Assembly (NCBI GenBank): GCA_025454405.1
Contig: JALOON010000049.1
Coordinates: 62,001-126,000, forward strand
DNA from: Oscillatoriaceae cyanobacterium Prado104
Lineage (GTDB): Bacteria > Cyanobacteriota > Cyanobacteriia > Cyanobacteriales > Microcoleaceae
Direction of reading: 5' to 3'
DNA length: 64,000 nt
Position numbers and translations under genes: made by a program
In this document: in pieces, positions 43,453-53,761 of the stretch
How positions within the stretch are numbered: position 1 is the first letter of the stretch
How the letters are laid out: each line of letters starts with the position of its first letter
Notes under the pieces: model-generated
Told to the model about the DNA's origin: nothing
Database searches by the model: none
Seen by the model: the letters and a program-made list of their open reading frames with translations, nothing else

Positions 43453-43586
43453 CTGTTTTGAATCGAGTGATTTCACATCAATTATAGCACAATTGTTGAT
43501 ATTTGTATGAAAACTGCCGTGCCAAATTCTCAATATTTATCGGAAAGCGGTACTGCTTGAAGATATCTGCTTAACCCGAAAGTCCG

Positions 43587-43606
43587 ACAGGGAATTAATT
43601 CCCTGT
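43587..43606. repeat. Palindrome ACAGGGAATTAATTCCCTGT
   Basis: A perfect 20-bp palindrome flanked by AGTCCG and CTCATAGCAAAAGTCCTC. Two relatives with the same flanks lie at 46838-46855 and 46960-46980. The rest of 43534-43896 has a G-rich GGGAGAG block (about 43660-43700) and the hairpin below. Confidence 0.85.
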
Positions 43607-43806
43607 CTCATAGCAAAAGTCCTCCTAAGAAACTCATCCCAAATCCTAGTTAAAAACTCTCAAGAGAGGGGGAGAGGGGGAGAGGGGGGGAGGGGGGAGA
43701 GTTTCTTTGGTTCATAACGGGCGTGCAGCGTCCGTGGGACGCTCTAAAGAGGACTGAAGAGGCAAGCATTTCATGTTCGATCGATTGCCATAATAAAAAC
43801 AGTTTG

Positions 43807-43854
43807 TAGTGCGGACTTAAGTCCGCAGCATTTTGCTGACTTAAGTCCGTACTA
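43807..43854. repeat. Double hairpin with GGACTTAAGTCC cores
   Basis: GTAGTGCGGACTTAAGTC and GACTTAAGTCCGTACTAC form a larger inverted repeat, each arm being itself palindromic. Located 43 bp past the lysC stop; could act as a 3' mRNA structure. Confidence 0.8.
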
Positions 43855-43896
43855 CGAACCTTAATTATTGCGCTCGATCGAAAAACCGATCGCACC

Positions 43897-45705
43897 TCAA
43901 GCAGGAACTTGAATTTTTTCAGTTCCAGCTAACTCAAATGCTGCGTGAATTGCTTTCAAAGCAGTTACCCCTTGTGCCTCATCCACAACGCAGCTAATCT
44001 TAATCTCAGAAGTAGCAATCATTTGAATGTTTATACTTTGTCGCGACAGCGCTTCAAACATTTTCGCCGCCACTCCCGGATGCGCTAACATCCCGGAACC
44101 GACAACGCTAACTTTAGCAATTTGCGTATCTAGTGCTACTTCACCCCAGCCGAATTCAGGGGCTGTTTTTTCCAAAATTGTTTTAGCGGCTTCGGCGTCA
44201 ATTTGCGCGACGGTAAATGCAATATCGCGAGTTAAGATGCCGTCGATATTGTGGCAGCGCTGCGACTGAATGATCGTATCTACGCTGATGTTTTCTTCGG
44301 CTAAAAGTCCGAACATTCTTGCTGCTACTCCGGGCCGATCGGGCAAGTGGCGAATTGCCAAACGCGCTTGATTGACATCGAGGGCTACCGCACGCACTAC
44401 AGGCGCTTGTTTCGATGGTGAATGCAGCGCGATCGGGGAATTGGCAACATCAAATACTTCGCACAGTTCGGCAACAGCCCGATCGCAATCTTCGGCATCG
44501 ATCGTGCAGCTAACTTTCACCTCGGAAGTTGAAATCATTTGTATGTTAATTCCGGCATTTGCTAAAGTTTTAAACATCTCGGCCGCCACCCGCGGACGCC
44601 CGATCATGCCCGCACCTGCAATGCTAACTTTCGCGATCGGTTTTTCTTGCGTCTTGACTTCCGGTTCTCCCAATTCCGGCCGGGAATTCTTGCCGAGGGC
44701 GGGGATAATTGCATCAGCAACCGCAGCCGCTTGTTTGAGGGAATTTTGGGTTACGGTAAAGGCAATATCGTTAGTATTTCCTTCATGAATTGACTGAATA
44801 ATTAAGTCTACATCAAGATTTTGCTGGGCGATCGCGCCGAACAACCTGGCTGCAACTCCGGGGCGATCCGGCAAACGCAGCAGCGACACTCCCGCCTGAT
44901 CCAAGTCAAATTCCACCGCATCCACCGCTTTTGCGAGCTCCAAGCCTTCCAACGGGCGCGGCTTGGGAGGCGGCGACACCACCCGCGTGCCGGGGGCGTC
45001 ACTCCAGCTAGAAAGCACAACCAGCGGTACGCCGTAATTCTTGGCAATTTCCACGGCGCGGGGGTGCAAAACTTTTGCGCCCAAACTCGCCAATTCCAGC
45101 ATTTCATCGCAGGTGATTTCGTCCATCAACTGCGCCTCGGGAACCAAGCGCGGATCTGTAGTCAGGATTCCGGGAACGTCGGTATAAATTTCGCACTTGT
45201 CGGCCCGCAGTGCCGCCGCCAGCGCCACCGCCGAAGTGTCGGAACCGCCCCGCCCGAGGGTGGTAATTTCCAGTTCCCCAGCGTCGGCGATGCCTTGGAA
45301 ACCGGCAACGACAACGACTTTACCGCTGTTTAACTGACTTTCGAGGCGGTTCGGATCGATGCGCAAAATCCGGGCGCGGGTGTGGGCGGCTTCGGTGACG
45401 ATGCCGACTTGCGCCCCGGTGAGGGAAATTGCGGGCTGTCCTAATTCTTGCAATGCCATGCTGAGAAGCGCGATCGAGACTTGTTCCCCGGTGGAAAGCA
45501 ACATATCCATTTCCCGGCGGTTGGGATTGGCGGAAATTTCTTTGGCGAGTTTGACTAAGCCGTCGGTGGTTTTGCCCATTGCTGAAACTACGACAACTAC
45601 GGAATTGCCGAGTTGTGCGGTTTTGGCAACTCGTCGGGCTACTTCTTGAATCCGTTCTACCGTACCAACCGATGTGCCGCCGTATTTCTGAACAATTAGT
45701 GCCAT
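43897..45705 (-). CDS. lysC: Aspartate kinase with four ACT domains
   Basis: 602 residues from [14 protein letters not shown] (a Met four codons upstream is possible). Phosphorylates aspartate, the first step towards lysine, threonine and methionine. Catalytic domain about 1-245 with [24 protein letters not shown] and EIYTDVPGI. The C-terminal 340 residues contain two pairs of ACT domains (repeated [20 protein letters not shown] and [20 protein letters not shown]), the enlarged form typical of cyanobacteria and needed for feedback control by lysine and threonine. The two ACT pairs are clearly an internal duplication. Confidence 0.96.
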   Translation of the reverse strand: MALIVQKYGGTSVGTVERIQEVARRVAKTAQLGNSVVVVVSAMGKTTDGLVKLAKEISANPNRREMDMLLSTGEQVSIALLSMALQELGQPAISLTGAQVGIVTEAAHTRARILRIDPNRLESQLNSGKVVVVAGFQGIADAGELEITTLGRGGSDTSAVALAAALRADKCEIYTDVPGILTTDPRLVPEAQLMDEITCDEMLELASLGAKVLHPRAVEIAKNYGVPLVVLSSWSDAPGTRVVSPPPKPRPLEGLELAKAVDAVEFDLDQAGVSLLRLPDRPGVAARLFGAIAQQNLDVDLIIQSIHEGNTNDIAFTVTQNSLKQAAAVADAIIPALGKNSRPELGEPEVKTQEKPIAKVSIAGAGMIGRPRVAAEMFKTLANAGINIQMISTSEVKVSCTIDAEDCDRAVAELCEVFDVANSPIALHSPSKQAPVVRAVALDVNQARLAIRHLPDRPGVAARMFGLLAEENISVDTIIQSQRCHNIDGILTRDIAFTVAQIDAEAAKTILEKTAPEFGWGEVALDTQIAKVSVVGSGMLAHPGVAAKMFEALSRQSINIQMIATSEIKISCVVDEAQGVTALKAIHAAFELAGTEKIQVPA

Positions 45706-45976
45706 AGATTTATACAAAATAATGCAATTCTTAAGTTAATATACGCAAAATTTTCGCGATAGCCGATGAATGTTTGGATTATTTTTGAGGAGGCTGCCGG
45801 TTGGCGATGTTCGATCGGGCGACTCGTTCGCATTCCGATCGAGCCTTTGGGCCGGCCAAGGACTCGACACTGTTGTGTTCCTATATACGATATAGATTTT
45901 AACATGAGTTTTTATTTAATAATTTAAGTGCTAAAATATTATGATAAAAATCCCGAGAATTGAGGAGCATTAAACA

Positions 45977-46780
45977 ATGAAAGTTTTAACTTCTCTCGAA
46001 CAAGAAGAAATAGAATATCCTAGCGGTGATGGAGAACCGATGGCGGAAAGCGATATAACTGGCAAATACGTATTTTACGGGCTAGGAACTTTGAAGCTGC
46101 ATTTTCGAGAGCGATCGGATGTCTACGTGTCAGCAAATTCTTTCATCTATTACGAAGAAGGCAACAGAGAAGCAGTTGTAGCTCCTGATGTCTATGTAGT
46201 TTTTGGAGTATCGAACAAGGAAAGAAAGAACTACAAACTGTGGAGGGAAAACGGGATAGCCCCGCAGTTTGTTCTCGAAGTAACATCGGAAACAACGCAG
46301 GATAAAGACCAACTAACTAAACCAGAAATTTACAAAAAACTGGGAGTGACCGAATACTTTCAGTTCGATCCGTCGGGGGATTATCTCAATCCTATTTTAC
46401 AGGGGGTGCGCTTGGTAAATGGCGAATACGAGCCGATCGCAATTAACAGGATATCCTTCGATACGCTGTGGCTGTACAGCGAAGTATTGGAATTGGAATT
46501 GCACGTAATTTCTGGAGAATTTAGGTTTAGAAATCCTGAAACGGGAGAGTTTCTCAGAACAATGGAGGAAGAACAAGAAGGGCGACTTGCAGAGCGACAA
46601 GGGCGACTTGCAGCCGAAGCAGCTTTTCAACAATCCGAACAAGCAAGGCAAGCAGCCGAGTTAACCTTGCGCGCGGCTGTTTCTCAATTGTTAAATTTAG
46701 GAATGAATTTAGAGCAAGTCGCACAAACGCTGAATTTACCAATATCGGAGGTGCAGCGATTAATAGGAGAAAAGGAATAG
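45977..46780 (+). CDS. Uma2 family (DUF820) putative nuclease
   Basis: 267 residues. Core of the restriction-endonuclease-like fold: VAPDVYVVFGV with the acidic D, then APQFVLEVTSETTQDKDQLT (the ExK-like pair), KPEIYKKLGVTEYFQFDPSG and LQGVRLVNGEYEPI. A Gln/Ala/Glu coiled coil (about 195-235, RLAERQGRLAAEAAFQQSEQ) and a short HTH-like tail (LGMNLEQVAQTLNLPISEVQ) follow. Cyanobacterial genomes carry dozens of such genes; their biological role is unsolved. Starts after GAGGAG, a good ribosome site. Confidence 0.9.
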   Translation: MKVLTSLEQEEIEYPSGDGEPMAESDITGKYVFYGLGTLKLHFRERSDVYVSANSFIYYEEGNREAVVAPDVYVVFGVSNKERKNYKLWRENGIAPQFVLEVTSETTQDKDQLTKPEIYKKLGVTEYFQFDPSGDYLNPILQGVRLVNGEYEPIAINRISFDTLWLYSEVLELELHVISGEFRFRNPETGEFLRTMEEEQEGRLAERQGRLAAEAAFQQSEQARQAAELTLRAAVSQLLNLGMNLEQVAQTLNLPISEVQRLIGEKE

Positions 46781-46802
46781 ATTTCTCGAAATAATCAGCG
46801 CA

Positions 46803-47012
46803 AAATCAGTCGGTTTTAACCGACTTTCGCTATGAGACGGGGAATTAATTCCCCGGCGGGCTTGTGGGCGAAGCGAAGCGGAGGGAATGAAAGGAATTTT
46901 GGCGCAGTTGGTTTATTCGTCAGTGCGAGGGTTTAACAGTTCGTCAGCTCCACAGTCCGACAGGGGTTGCAAACCCCTGTCTCATAGCGAAAGTCCTCTT
47001 TCAGAGGACTGA
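46803..47012. repeat. Two palindromic repeats with GAATTAATTC / GGTTGCAAACC cores
   Basis: CGGGGAATTAATTCCCCG (46838-46855) and ACAGGGGTTGCAAACCCCTGT (46960-46980), both flanked by GACTTTCGCTATGAGAC or CTCATAGCGAAAGTCCTC; same family as 43587-43606. Confidence 0.82.
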
Positions 47013-47110
47013 TTTGTTTTTGAGTTTTTAGGGTGATGACACAACTGTGTTGTGCCCCTACAGGTGATATTTATTTTATGATTTGTAGGGATACAGCATA
47101 CGGCACTGCC

Positions 47111-47280
47111 GTGTCCGGGTAAATAAATTGGGAAATTATTAATATAATATGATGGTATTTATTTGAGGATTTGTAGGGACAAGGCACTGCCGTGTCCGGG
47201 TAAGTAAAATGAGAAATTATTAATATAATATGATGGTATTTATTTGAGGATTTGTAGGGACAAGGCACTGCCGTGTCCGG
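47111..47280. repeat. 81-bp tandem repeat
   Basis: Two full units (47111-47191 and 47192-47272) beginning GTGTCCGGGTAA and ending GGCACTGCC, nearly identical, with a partial unit before and the start of another after. The period of exactly 81 bp keeps a minus-strand frame open, but there is no sign it is a gene. It holds ATTTGTAGGGACAAGG, a phrase also present at 7218. Confidence 0.9.
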
Positions 47281-47632
47281 GCAGTTCGATCGGGATGCGA
47301 TCGCTCTCATATGGGATCGATCGCGCCTGGTTGACAGAAAGTAATATAATGTTCGATCGAGCGCAATATCAGACCGCAATATATTAGTAAGGGAGGTTTC
47401 ATCTGATGGCGACCGACAAATTTCAGCCCAACTCTAAGTTTCGCTCGGGCGATCGAATATAATATTTCGATCGCGAGCGGGTAAATTGCTATTTAACTTT
47501 GAGTGGAGACCGATTTACTAGATTTTTAGGCCGAGACAATAACTGTCAGCGAATTCTTATTAAGGAATATTACACCAAGCTAAAAGTTATTGCATCCTGC
47601 CAAGCTTGCGCTAAAGTTATTAAAGATTAAAG

Positions 47633-47790
47633 ACGATCGCGAGCGGGGACGCTGGCACTATAATTATCGACGATCGCGAGCGGGGACGCTGGCACTACAA
47701 CTATCAACTATCAACAATTCCGCACGAAGCTACCGCGACAGCTTTCCAACTGTCAACTGTCAACTCAACTATCAACTGTCAACTATCTTT
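47633..47790. repeat. Double GATCGCGAGCGGGGACGCTGG unit plus CAACTGT array before mutS
   Basis: A 37-bp unit occurs twice in tandem (about 47633-47669 and 47670-47706), then CAACTATCAACTGTCAACT heptamers run to one codon before the mutS ATG. Translation in the mutS frame is open through the array, so automated start calls will be too long. Confidence 0.85.
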
Positions 47791-50418
47791 ATGCCTTACA
47801 CTGCATCTACCCCAACAGATCCGAATCAAGCTAACATCCGCAATGCCGACTACAGGGAACTAGAATTCACCAAGCTGACGCCGATGTTGCAACATTATGT
47901 TAATGTAAAAAACCAGTATCCTCACGCACTGTTATTTTTTCGAGTCGGCGATTTTTTCGAGTGTTTTTTTCAAGATGCAGTGACGATTTCGCGCGAATTA
48001 GAACTGGTTTGCACTGCCAAGGAAGGAGGCAAAGAAATCGGTAAAGTACCGATGACGGGAGTGCCTCACCACGCGCTCGATCGCTACAGTTCGACTTTAG
48101 TAGAAAAAGGCTATGCTGTAGTAGTTTGCGACCAAGTAGAAGATGCCGCGATTGCGGCGAAAGAAGGCCGTCAAGTCAAAAGAGAAATTACCCGCATCCT
48201 GACTCCCGGAACTTTAACAGATGACGGAATGCTCAAGCCGCGTCAAAATAATTTCTTAGCCGCCGTTGTTATCGCTGGCGAACATTGGGGTTTGTCTTAT
48301 ACTGATATTTCTACTGGAGAATTCCTCACTACACAATCAGATAATTTAGAACAATTAACTTTAGAATTGCTGCGCTTGCAACCTGCGGAAGTGTTGGTGC
48401 CGACTAACGCGCCGGATTTGGTAAGTATGCTGCGCCCCGGAGAAAAGTCCGATAATTTGCCCGATTGTTTGCCGAATTCATTTTGCTATTCTTTGCGATC
48501 GCAAATTCCCTTTACTTTAGCAGAAGCGAAACAGAGAATCCAGCAAAAATTCCAAGTTCGATCGCTCGAAGGTATGGGATGCAGCCACCTGCCCCTCGGC
48601 GTGCGCGCTGCCGGCGGTTTGCTGCAATATCTGGAAGAAACTCAAAAGGAAAACGCCGTGCCTTTGCAAAGATTGCATACTTACAATCTCTGCGACTTTC
48701 TGATATTAGATTACCAAACCAGGCGCAATTTAGAAATAATTCAAACAGTCAGAGATGGAACTTTTTACGGTTCTTTGTTGTGGGCGATCGACAAAACCAG
48801 TACCGCAATGGGAGGCCGTGCTTTGCGCCGCTGGCTGCTGCAACCTTTACTCGACATTAAAGGCATTCGCGCCCGCCACGACACTGTTGAAGAATTAGTT
48901 GAAAACCACACTTTGCGCCAAAATTTGCAATATTTGCTGCGCCAAATTTACGATATCGAACGACTTACGGGACGCGCGGGTTCCGGTACGGCTAGCGCGC
49001 GGGATTTGGTTGCTTTAGCTGATTCTTTGAGCAAGCTGCCAGTATTAGCTGACATCGCTGCCGACGGTCGATCGCCCTATTTGAAAGCGCTGCAAACTAT
49101 GCCGCCGATATTAGCAGAATTAGCCGATAAAATTCACGACCATTTAGTTGACGAACCGCCGATTCATTTAAAGGAAGGAGGTTTGATTCGATCGGGCGTT
49201 AATGCCATGCTCGATGAAATGCGGGAAACCGCTTCAGAAGACCAAGAATGGATTGCCAATTTGGAGGCGAACGAGCGACAGCGCACGGGAATTTCTAACT
49301 TAAAAGTAGGCTATAATAAAGCTTTTGGCTATTATATCAGCATTACTAAATCCAAGGTAGATTTAGTTCCGAGCAACTACACTCGCAAGCAAACTCTCAC
49401 TAACGAGGAACGCTACAGTACCGAAGAGTTAAAAGAAAGAGAAGTTAGAATCCTGACAGCGCGCGAAGATTTAAATCAATTGGAATACGATATTTTTGCT
49501 AAAGTGCGATCGGACGTAGGGGAGCACGCCGAAATTATTCGCAGCGTTTCCCGCACGGTAGCAGCGGCGGATGTGTTGTGCGGCTTAGCAGAAGTAGCAG
49601 TTTATCAGAATTACTGCCGCCCGCACATCACAGAAAGTCGGGAAATTAAAATTATTGAAGGCTGCCATCCGGTGGTAGAAAAATCTTTGCCGGCTGGTTT
49701 TTTCGTGCCGAATTCTGCTTTTTTGGGCAGGGAAGATTCCCAAAAATACCCGGATTTAATTATTTTAACCGGACCGAATGCCAGCGGTAAAAGCTGTTAT
49801 TTGCGGCAAGTCGGCTTGATTCAATTGATGGCGCAAATGGGCAGTTTCGTGCCTGCAAAAGCTGCGAGTTTGGGAATTTGCGATCGCATTTTTACCCGCG
49901 TGGGTGCTGTGGACGATTTGGCAACCGGTCAATCGACATTTATGGTAGAAATGAACGAAACAGCAAATATTTTGAATCACGCCACGCCAAAATCGCTAGT
50001 TTTACTAGATGAAATAGGCAGGGGAACGGCGACATTTGACGGACTTTCGATCGCGTGGTCCGTGGCGGAATATTTGGCAAGCGAAGTGCGATCTAGAACA
50101 ATTTTTGCTACGCACTATCACGAATTGAACGAGTTAGCGTCGATATTAAATAATGTAGCAAACTATCAAGTAACTGTCAAAGAAATGCCGGATAAAATTG
50201 TATTTTTGCACCAAGTTCAACCCGGTGGTGCTGATAAATCCTACGGCATTGAAGCGGGGAGATTGGCAGGTTTGCCGCCGTCGGTGATTGAGAGGGCGAG
50301 ACAAGTAATGAAGCAGATTGAGAAACACAGTAAAATTGCGATCGGGCTGCGGAAAGGAGTTAAAAGACAGGGAAAACAAGAGTCTGAAGGGGAACAATTG
50401 GATATTTTTGATGATTGA
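47791..50418 (+). CDS. mutS: DNA mismatch repair protein MutS
   Basis: 875 residues from [16 protein letters not shown] reject a start 67 codons upstream because it is repeat DNA. Mismatch-recognition F-x-E is present in [11 protein letters not shown]; the connector, lever and clamp follow; the ATPase has Walker [11 protein letters not shown], and Walker [16 protein letters not shown], with the signature [13 protein letters not shown]. The dimer contact helix-turn-helix is near [14 protein letters not shown]. Recognises mismatches in DNA and recruits MutL. No ribosome site is visible because the heptamer array reaches the start. Confidence 0.97.
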   Translation: MPYTASTPTDPNQANIRNADYRELEFTKLTPMLQHYVNVKNQYPHALLFFRVGDFFECFFQDAVTISRELELVCTAKEGGKEIGKVPMTGVPHHALDRYSSTLVEKGYAVVVCDQVEDAAIAAKEGRQVKREITRILTPGTLTDDGMLKPRQNNFLAAVVIAGEHWGLSYTDISTGEFLTTQSDNLEQLTLELLRLQPAEVLVPTNAPDLVSMLRPGEKSDNLPDCLPNSFCYSLRSQIPFTLAEAKQRIQQKFQVRSLEGMGCSHLPLGVRAAGGLLQYLEETQKENAVPLQRLHTYNLCDFLILDYQTRRNLEIIQTVRDGTFYGSLLWAIDKTSTAMGGRALRRWLLQPLLDIKGIRARHDTVEELVENHTLRQNLQYLLRQIYDIERLTGRAGSGTASARDLVALADSLSKLPVLADIAADGRSPYLKALQTMPPILAELADKIHDHLVDEPPIHLKEGGLIRSGVNAMLDEMRETASEDQEWIANLEANERQRTGISNLKVGYNKAFGYYISITKSKVDLVPSNYTRKQTLTNEERYSTEELKEREVRILTAREDLNQLEYDIFAKVRSDVGEHAEIIRSVSRTVAAADVLCGLAEVAVYQNYCRPHITESREIKIIEGCHPVVEKSLPAGFFVPNSAFLGREDSQKYPDLIILTGPNASGKSCYLRQVGLIQLMAQMGSFVPAKAASLGICDRIFTRVGAVDDLATGQSTFMVEMNETANILNHATPKSLVLLDEIGRGTATFDGLSIAWSVAEYLASEVRSRTIFATHYHELNELASILNNVANYQVTVKEMPDKIVFLHQVQPGGADKSYGIEAGRLAGLPPSVIERARQVMKQIEKHSKIAIGLRKGVKRQGKQESEGEQLDIFDD

Positions 50419-50427
50419 AATAACTAA

Positions 50428-50545
50428 TACCAAATCCGGGTATACTACCCCTTTTATTGTCATTGCGAGCGCGAGCGTTGCAATCGCAAAGATTCTGACT
50501 CCCAACAGATGATTTATAAAGGGGATGACAAACCCGGATTTGGTA
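50428..50545. repeat. MITE-like element with 14-bp perfect ends
   Basis: 118 bp; TACCAAATCCGGGT at 50428-50441 and its exact complement at 50532-50545, with further pairing between TACTACCCCTTTTAT and ATAAAGGGGATGACA. It is 10 bp past mutS. Same family as 40976-41084. Confidence 0.85.
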
Positions 50546-50555
50546 TAACAGCTAA

Positions 50556-50750
50556 TACCAAATTCATAAAGTCATGCTGCAGATAAATTGGGCAACTATT
50601 TATTACTCAAGGGGTTGGGCAGTAGATACAGCAGTTTTCAGGTATGTGAGGTACAAAGAAACCCGGTTTCGCCAAAGTTACCGGGTTTGGAGGTGTGTAC
50701 TTCATAAACTTGCAATCTGCTGTAGGTAGCGCTACTTTATGAAAATGGTA
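50556..50750. repeat. Second MITE-like element, TACCAAATTCATAAAGT ends
   Basis: 195 bp with ends TACCAAATTCATAAAGT and ACTTTATGAAAATGGTA (14 of 17 pair). Contains an AACCCGGTTTCGCC...GGTAACTTTGG hairpin. Only 10 bp from the previous element. The rest of the gap to cysQ (50751-50914) shows nothing notable. Confidence 0.72.
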
Positions 50751-50914
50751 TAAGCCGAGTCATTAAATCGATCGCTGTTGCCATTTTTCCTGTCAGATAT
50801 TAGCTTTGATAGTTCCTTAACCGACAAGTTCATAATTGCTGTTTCAATTTCTTTAAGGCTCCTACATCTTGCCAACTTATGATATTATAGCAAATTATTT
50901 AAGGGCGATCGCGC

Positions 50915-51793
50915 TTACTTCAAACTCGCATCAATCTCGGCTAAAATTCCCTCAGCAGCCGCGCACAAATCATCGTGACAGCAACCGTTACTCGCCAACA
51001 ATCCCCCCCACTGACTGACATCCCCTCGGTTGTATTCCAAAGCAGAACCGTCAAAACGAGTAAATCGCCCGCCCGCTTCTGTTAAAATTAATTCCGGTGC
51101 GGCTAAATCCCAATCTTTCGGCGCGGATTTTCCCGAAAGCGCAATATAAACATCGGCTTTTTGTTCGACAATTGTCGCGATTTTGCAGCCGATGCTGCCG
51201 ACAGCTAGTTGATTGTGACAGGGGAATTTTTGCAACAATTTATTAAATCGATCGCCCCTGTGACTGCGGCTGGTTACTATGGATAAATCCGCCACTATAT
51301 CTCGCGCCGATACTTGCAATTTTACAGCAGAACCGCCTCTTGTTTCCGCAAAAGCCCCGGCATTCTGGATTGCGTAATAAATTTTTTGTTGTTCCGGCCA
51401 AGCGACAACTGCCAAGACGGGTTTTCCTCGATATGCTAATGCAATATGTACGGCAAATTCCCCCGTCCTGTCAATAAAATCTCGCGTTCCATCCAAGGGG
51501 TCGATAATCCAAACCCAAGCTTGAGGTAAGGGAACTTGACCGTTTTTTGCTAAATAAGCTTTGTAAGTTTCTTCGCTGAGATAGCCGAATTCTGAGTTTC
51601 CAAAAACTGATTGCAACTCCTGCAGGATGCAAGAGTTGACAGCTACATCGGCGGCGGTAACGGGGCCGTCTTTTTGTTCTTGAATGTCGAGGCTGGGAGT
51701 TGCAGCATTGGGGTGGTAGTAGGACTGCAGGATATCTGCGGCTTTCCAAGCGGTAGAACGTGCTATTTCGCTTAATTGTTCGAGATTTTTCAT
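50915..51793 (-). CDS. cysQ: 3'(2'),5'-bisphosphate nucleotidase
   Basis: 292 residues from the ATG at 51791-51793; the 41 codons upstream are repeat-derived. Inositol-monophosphatase superfamily: metal-binding IIDPLDGTRDFI, and WDLAAPELILTEAGG with the last ligand. Removes the 3'-phosphate from PAP left over from sulfate assimilation, relieving toxicity; close relatives act on fructose-1,6-bisphosphate or inositol phosphate. The GEFAVHIALAYRGKPVLAVV segment fits CysQ best. Confidence 0.88.
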   Translation of the reverse strand: MKNLEQLSEIARSTAWKAADILQSYYHPNAATPSLDIQEQKDGPVTAADVAVNSCILQELQSVFGNSEFGYLSEETYKAYLAKNGQVPLPQAWVWIIDPLDGTRDFIDRTGEFAVHIALAYRGKPVLAVVAWPEQQKIYYAIQNAGAFAETRGGSAVKLQVSARDIVADLSIVTSRSHRGDRFNKLLQKFPCHNQLAVGSIGCKIATIVEQKADVYIALSGKSAPKDWDLAAPELILTEAGGRFTRFDGSALEYNRGDVSQWGGLLASNGCCHDDLCAAAEGILAEIDASLK

Positions 51794-51801
51794 TTTTGCA
51801 A

Positions 51802-52022
51802 CCGCAGATTTGGCTGATGAACGCTGATGAACGCTGATGGAATGACAAAAATTTGTTGTTTTAAGCAGTTGACAGTTAACAATTATCAGCTTCCCCGATC
51901 GCATATCAACTGTCAACTGTCAGGGGAAGTTCTGAGTTTTAAGTTTTGAGTTTTGAATAAAAACTGTCTTTAACTCAAAACTCAAAACTCAAAATTCAAA
52001 ACTCCTTACCAACTGTCAACTA
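51802..52022. repeat. Mixed repeats between cysQ and the cupin gene
   Basis: GCTGATGAACGC units (51802-51840) next to the cysQ start, CAACTGTCAACTGTCA (about 51905-51920), then AGTTTTGAGTTTTGA and CAAAACTCAAAACTC (51930-52005), and CCAACTGTCAACTA (52009-52022) running into the cupin gene stop. Confidence 0.85.
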
Positions 52023-53147
52023 CATATTAACGTGGGGGTATTTCCATTCGTAGTAATTGGGAAACACGAAGTTAGTAAACGAAACTGAAATACTCACATC
52101 TAACGATTTAACGTGGTGCCACCAACCCACTGGAATAAAGATGGCTTCTCCCGGTTCTAAAATCACTTCGATGATTTTTGCTTCTTTATAAAGCGGATAC
52201 TTTTCGTAGTCGGGATTTTCGCCGTCTACTTTGCTGAAAACTCCGATATGGTTGTAAAGCAGGGGTGTTTGCTGCGGGCAAATCAATTTAATTAGCTTGC
52301 GTCCCGATACTTGAGTTAAGATTAAATTAACCGGATCGTGGTGCAGCGGCGTAATCGTGCCTTTCGGTCCGAACCAAAAGAAAACTCTGCCTTTTGTATC
52401 TTCGGGATTTAAGTATTCTGGGAAAATTTCGATGTCGTTAAATAGTGGTTTGAATTCTTCTCTTTCCAGGGTTTGGTTGTTGGCTACCATGTAGTAGTCG
52501 TTGCCTGTTCCGCCATTGACGACCATATCTACATATTCGCGGAATAAAACGAGTTTTCTGTGATTTTCTATCTTAATTTCGTAGTCCGGATCGGCGTTGC
52601 GATTGGCTTGAATTTGGACTTCGGCGTGACCGTATTTTTCGCGCAAATATTCCGGCGTCCACAACTGCAAGGCTTTCCAGTTGTGCATGATGTTGGTGAT
52701 AATTACTGGAGTGTTTTTGGCGTAGTAGTTTTCGAGAAAATACTCGCGGGACAGACTGCTTTTGCGTTCGATCGTCCCGAATTTCGAGGATAATGATGCT
52801 AGTTGGTTGGCAATGCTGAGGTGCGATTCGAGTTTGTTTAATAATTGCACGAAGTTGTTGCCTGCTTGGAAGTAAGGGTGAGATGAGATTTCCCTAACTT
52901 CTGCGGTTGCCATTTCTGCATCGATGCCGATACTTACCAAGCCTTGAATGATGTCTGCGTCGGGTTTATTTAATAATTTGTTGGCTGCTACCCACTGTTT
53001 TAAGTTGTCGGGGACTTCTTTTTTGCTTTGGGCTGCAAGTAAATTGGGCAGGTTTTGTGTCAGCCATTCTAGGTTAACTTGCTGTTGTTCTGTGAGGGTA
53101 ATCCGCAAAGGGGGAAGGGTGATGCTTAAAGGTTGGGTGTCAGGCAT
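52020..53147 (-). CDS. Cupin-like/JmjC-type 2-oxoglutarate dioxygenase
   Basis: 375 residues. An N-terminal helical region of about 130 residues (LRITLTEQQQVNLEWLTQNL) precedes a cupin_8/JmjC domain: iron ligands H-x-D in PLHHDPVNLIL and the distal H in IFIPVGWWHHVKSL, plus the K of SGRKLIKLICP for 2-oxoglutarate. SREYFLENYYAKNTPVIITN is the usual entry motif. Probably hydroxylates a protein or peptide; the target is unknown. Its stop codon abuts the heptamer array. Confidence 0.9.
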   Translation of the reverse strand: MPDTQPLSITLPPLRITLTEQQQVNLEWLTQNLPNLLAAQSKKEVPDNLKQWVAANKLLNKPDADIIQGLVSIGIDAEMATAEVREISSHPYFQAGNNFVQLLNKLESHLSIANQLASLSSKFGTIERKSSLSREYFLENYYAKNTPVIITNIMHNWKALQLWTPEYLREKYGHAEVQIQANRNADPDYEIKIENHRKLVLFREYVDMVVNGGTGNDYYMVANNQTLEREEFKPLFNDIEIFPEYLNPEDTKGRVFFWFGPKGTITPLHHDPVNLILTQVSGRKLIKLICPQQTPLLYNHIGVFSKVDGENPDYEKYPLYKEAKIIEVILEPGEAIFIPVGWWHHVKSLDVSISVSFTNFVFPNYYEWKYPHVNM

Positions 53148-53247
53148 GATTCGGGTATTTTGGTTGGGGATAGTTTGGTTTTGCTTGTTTGTGTGTTACC
53201 AATATAGCAATCTTGTTCGAGTTGCGAATGTTTGTATTTTTTTTTAA

Positions 53248-53480
53248 CGAACCGCAGAGGGCGCAGAGGGAACAGAGTTGGAGGGAAAGGAGAGTTTCGC
53301 GGATGCTAGAAGGGTTGCCATGATGATTTTTGCCCAACAAGCTTTACCATATTCTTTTTTCCGAGTGCGATCGCCCGCATCCGGATGTTTCGGTTAATTT
53401 AAACTTAAGTAAGTTCACCTAATTAAACAATTGATAGTTAATAGTTGATAGTTGATAGTTAATAGTTGATAGTCGATCGT
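53248..53480. repeat. Dispersed repeat and GATAGTT heptamers
   Basis: AACCGCAGAGGGCGCAGAGG (about 53252-53272) is a widespread cyanobacterial repeat; AATAGTTGATAGTTGATAGT heptamers lie at 53432-53478. Confidence 0.75.
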
Positions 53481-53504
53481 TTACCTCTCCCCATCTCCCC
53501 ATCA

Positions 53505-53745
53505 TCCCATCCCCCCACCAACCACCCATCCGCTAAATCCGCTACCAAATCCGCTGCTTACCGCCCCCCACCAACCACCCAGATGTACCCCCAAAATCCC
53601 GCCCCCCACCAACAACCCATCCGCTAAATCCGCTACCAAATCCGCTGCTTACCGCCCCCCCACCAACCACCCATATGTACCCCAAAAATCCCGCCCCCCA
53701 CCAACCACCCATCCGCTACCAAATCCGCTACTTACCGCCCCATCT
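53505..53745. repeat. 91-92-bp C-rich tandem repeat
   Basis: About 2.6 copies of a unit with CCACCAACCACCCATCCGCT, ACCAAATCCGCTGCTTACCG and a spacer GATGTACCCCCAAAATCCC; unit starts at about 53527, 53618 and 53710. Very strand-biased (almost no G). Immediately downstream of the PfkB gene stop. Confidence 0.88.
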
Positions 53746-53761
53746 CCCCTCTTATTTCTAC

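Noticed and set aside
44821-45333. 170-codon plus-strand frame opposite lysC
   Set aside because: Antisense shadow of a conserved catalytic domain; His/Arg/Gln-rich composition typical of shadows.
47111-47280. Possible CRISPR-like direct repeats
   Set aside because: Units are contiguous 81-bp copies with no unique spacers and no cas genes nearby.
47071-47379. 102-codon minus-strand frame with a repeated YKSSNKYHHIILIIS peptide
   Set aside because: Produced by the 81-bp tandem repeat, whose period is a multiple of three; no other coding evidence.
47590-47790. 67-codon N-terminal extension of mutS
   Set aside because: Encoded by tandem repeat units and CAACTGT heptamers; homologous MutS proteins start near the ATG at 47791.
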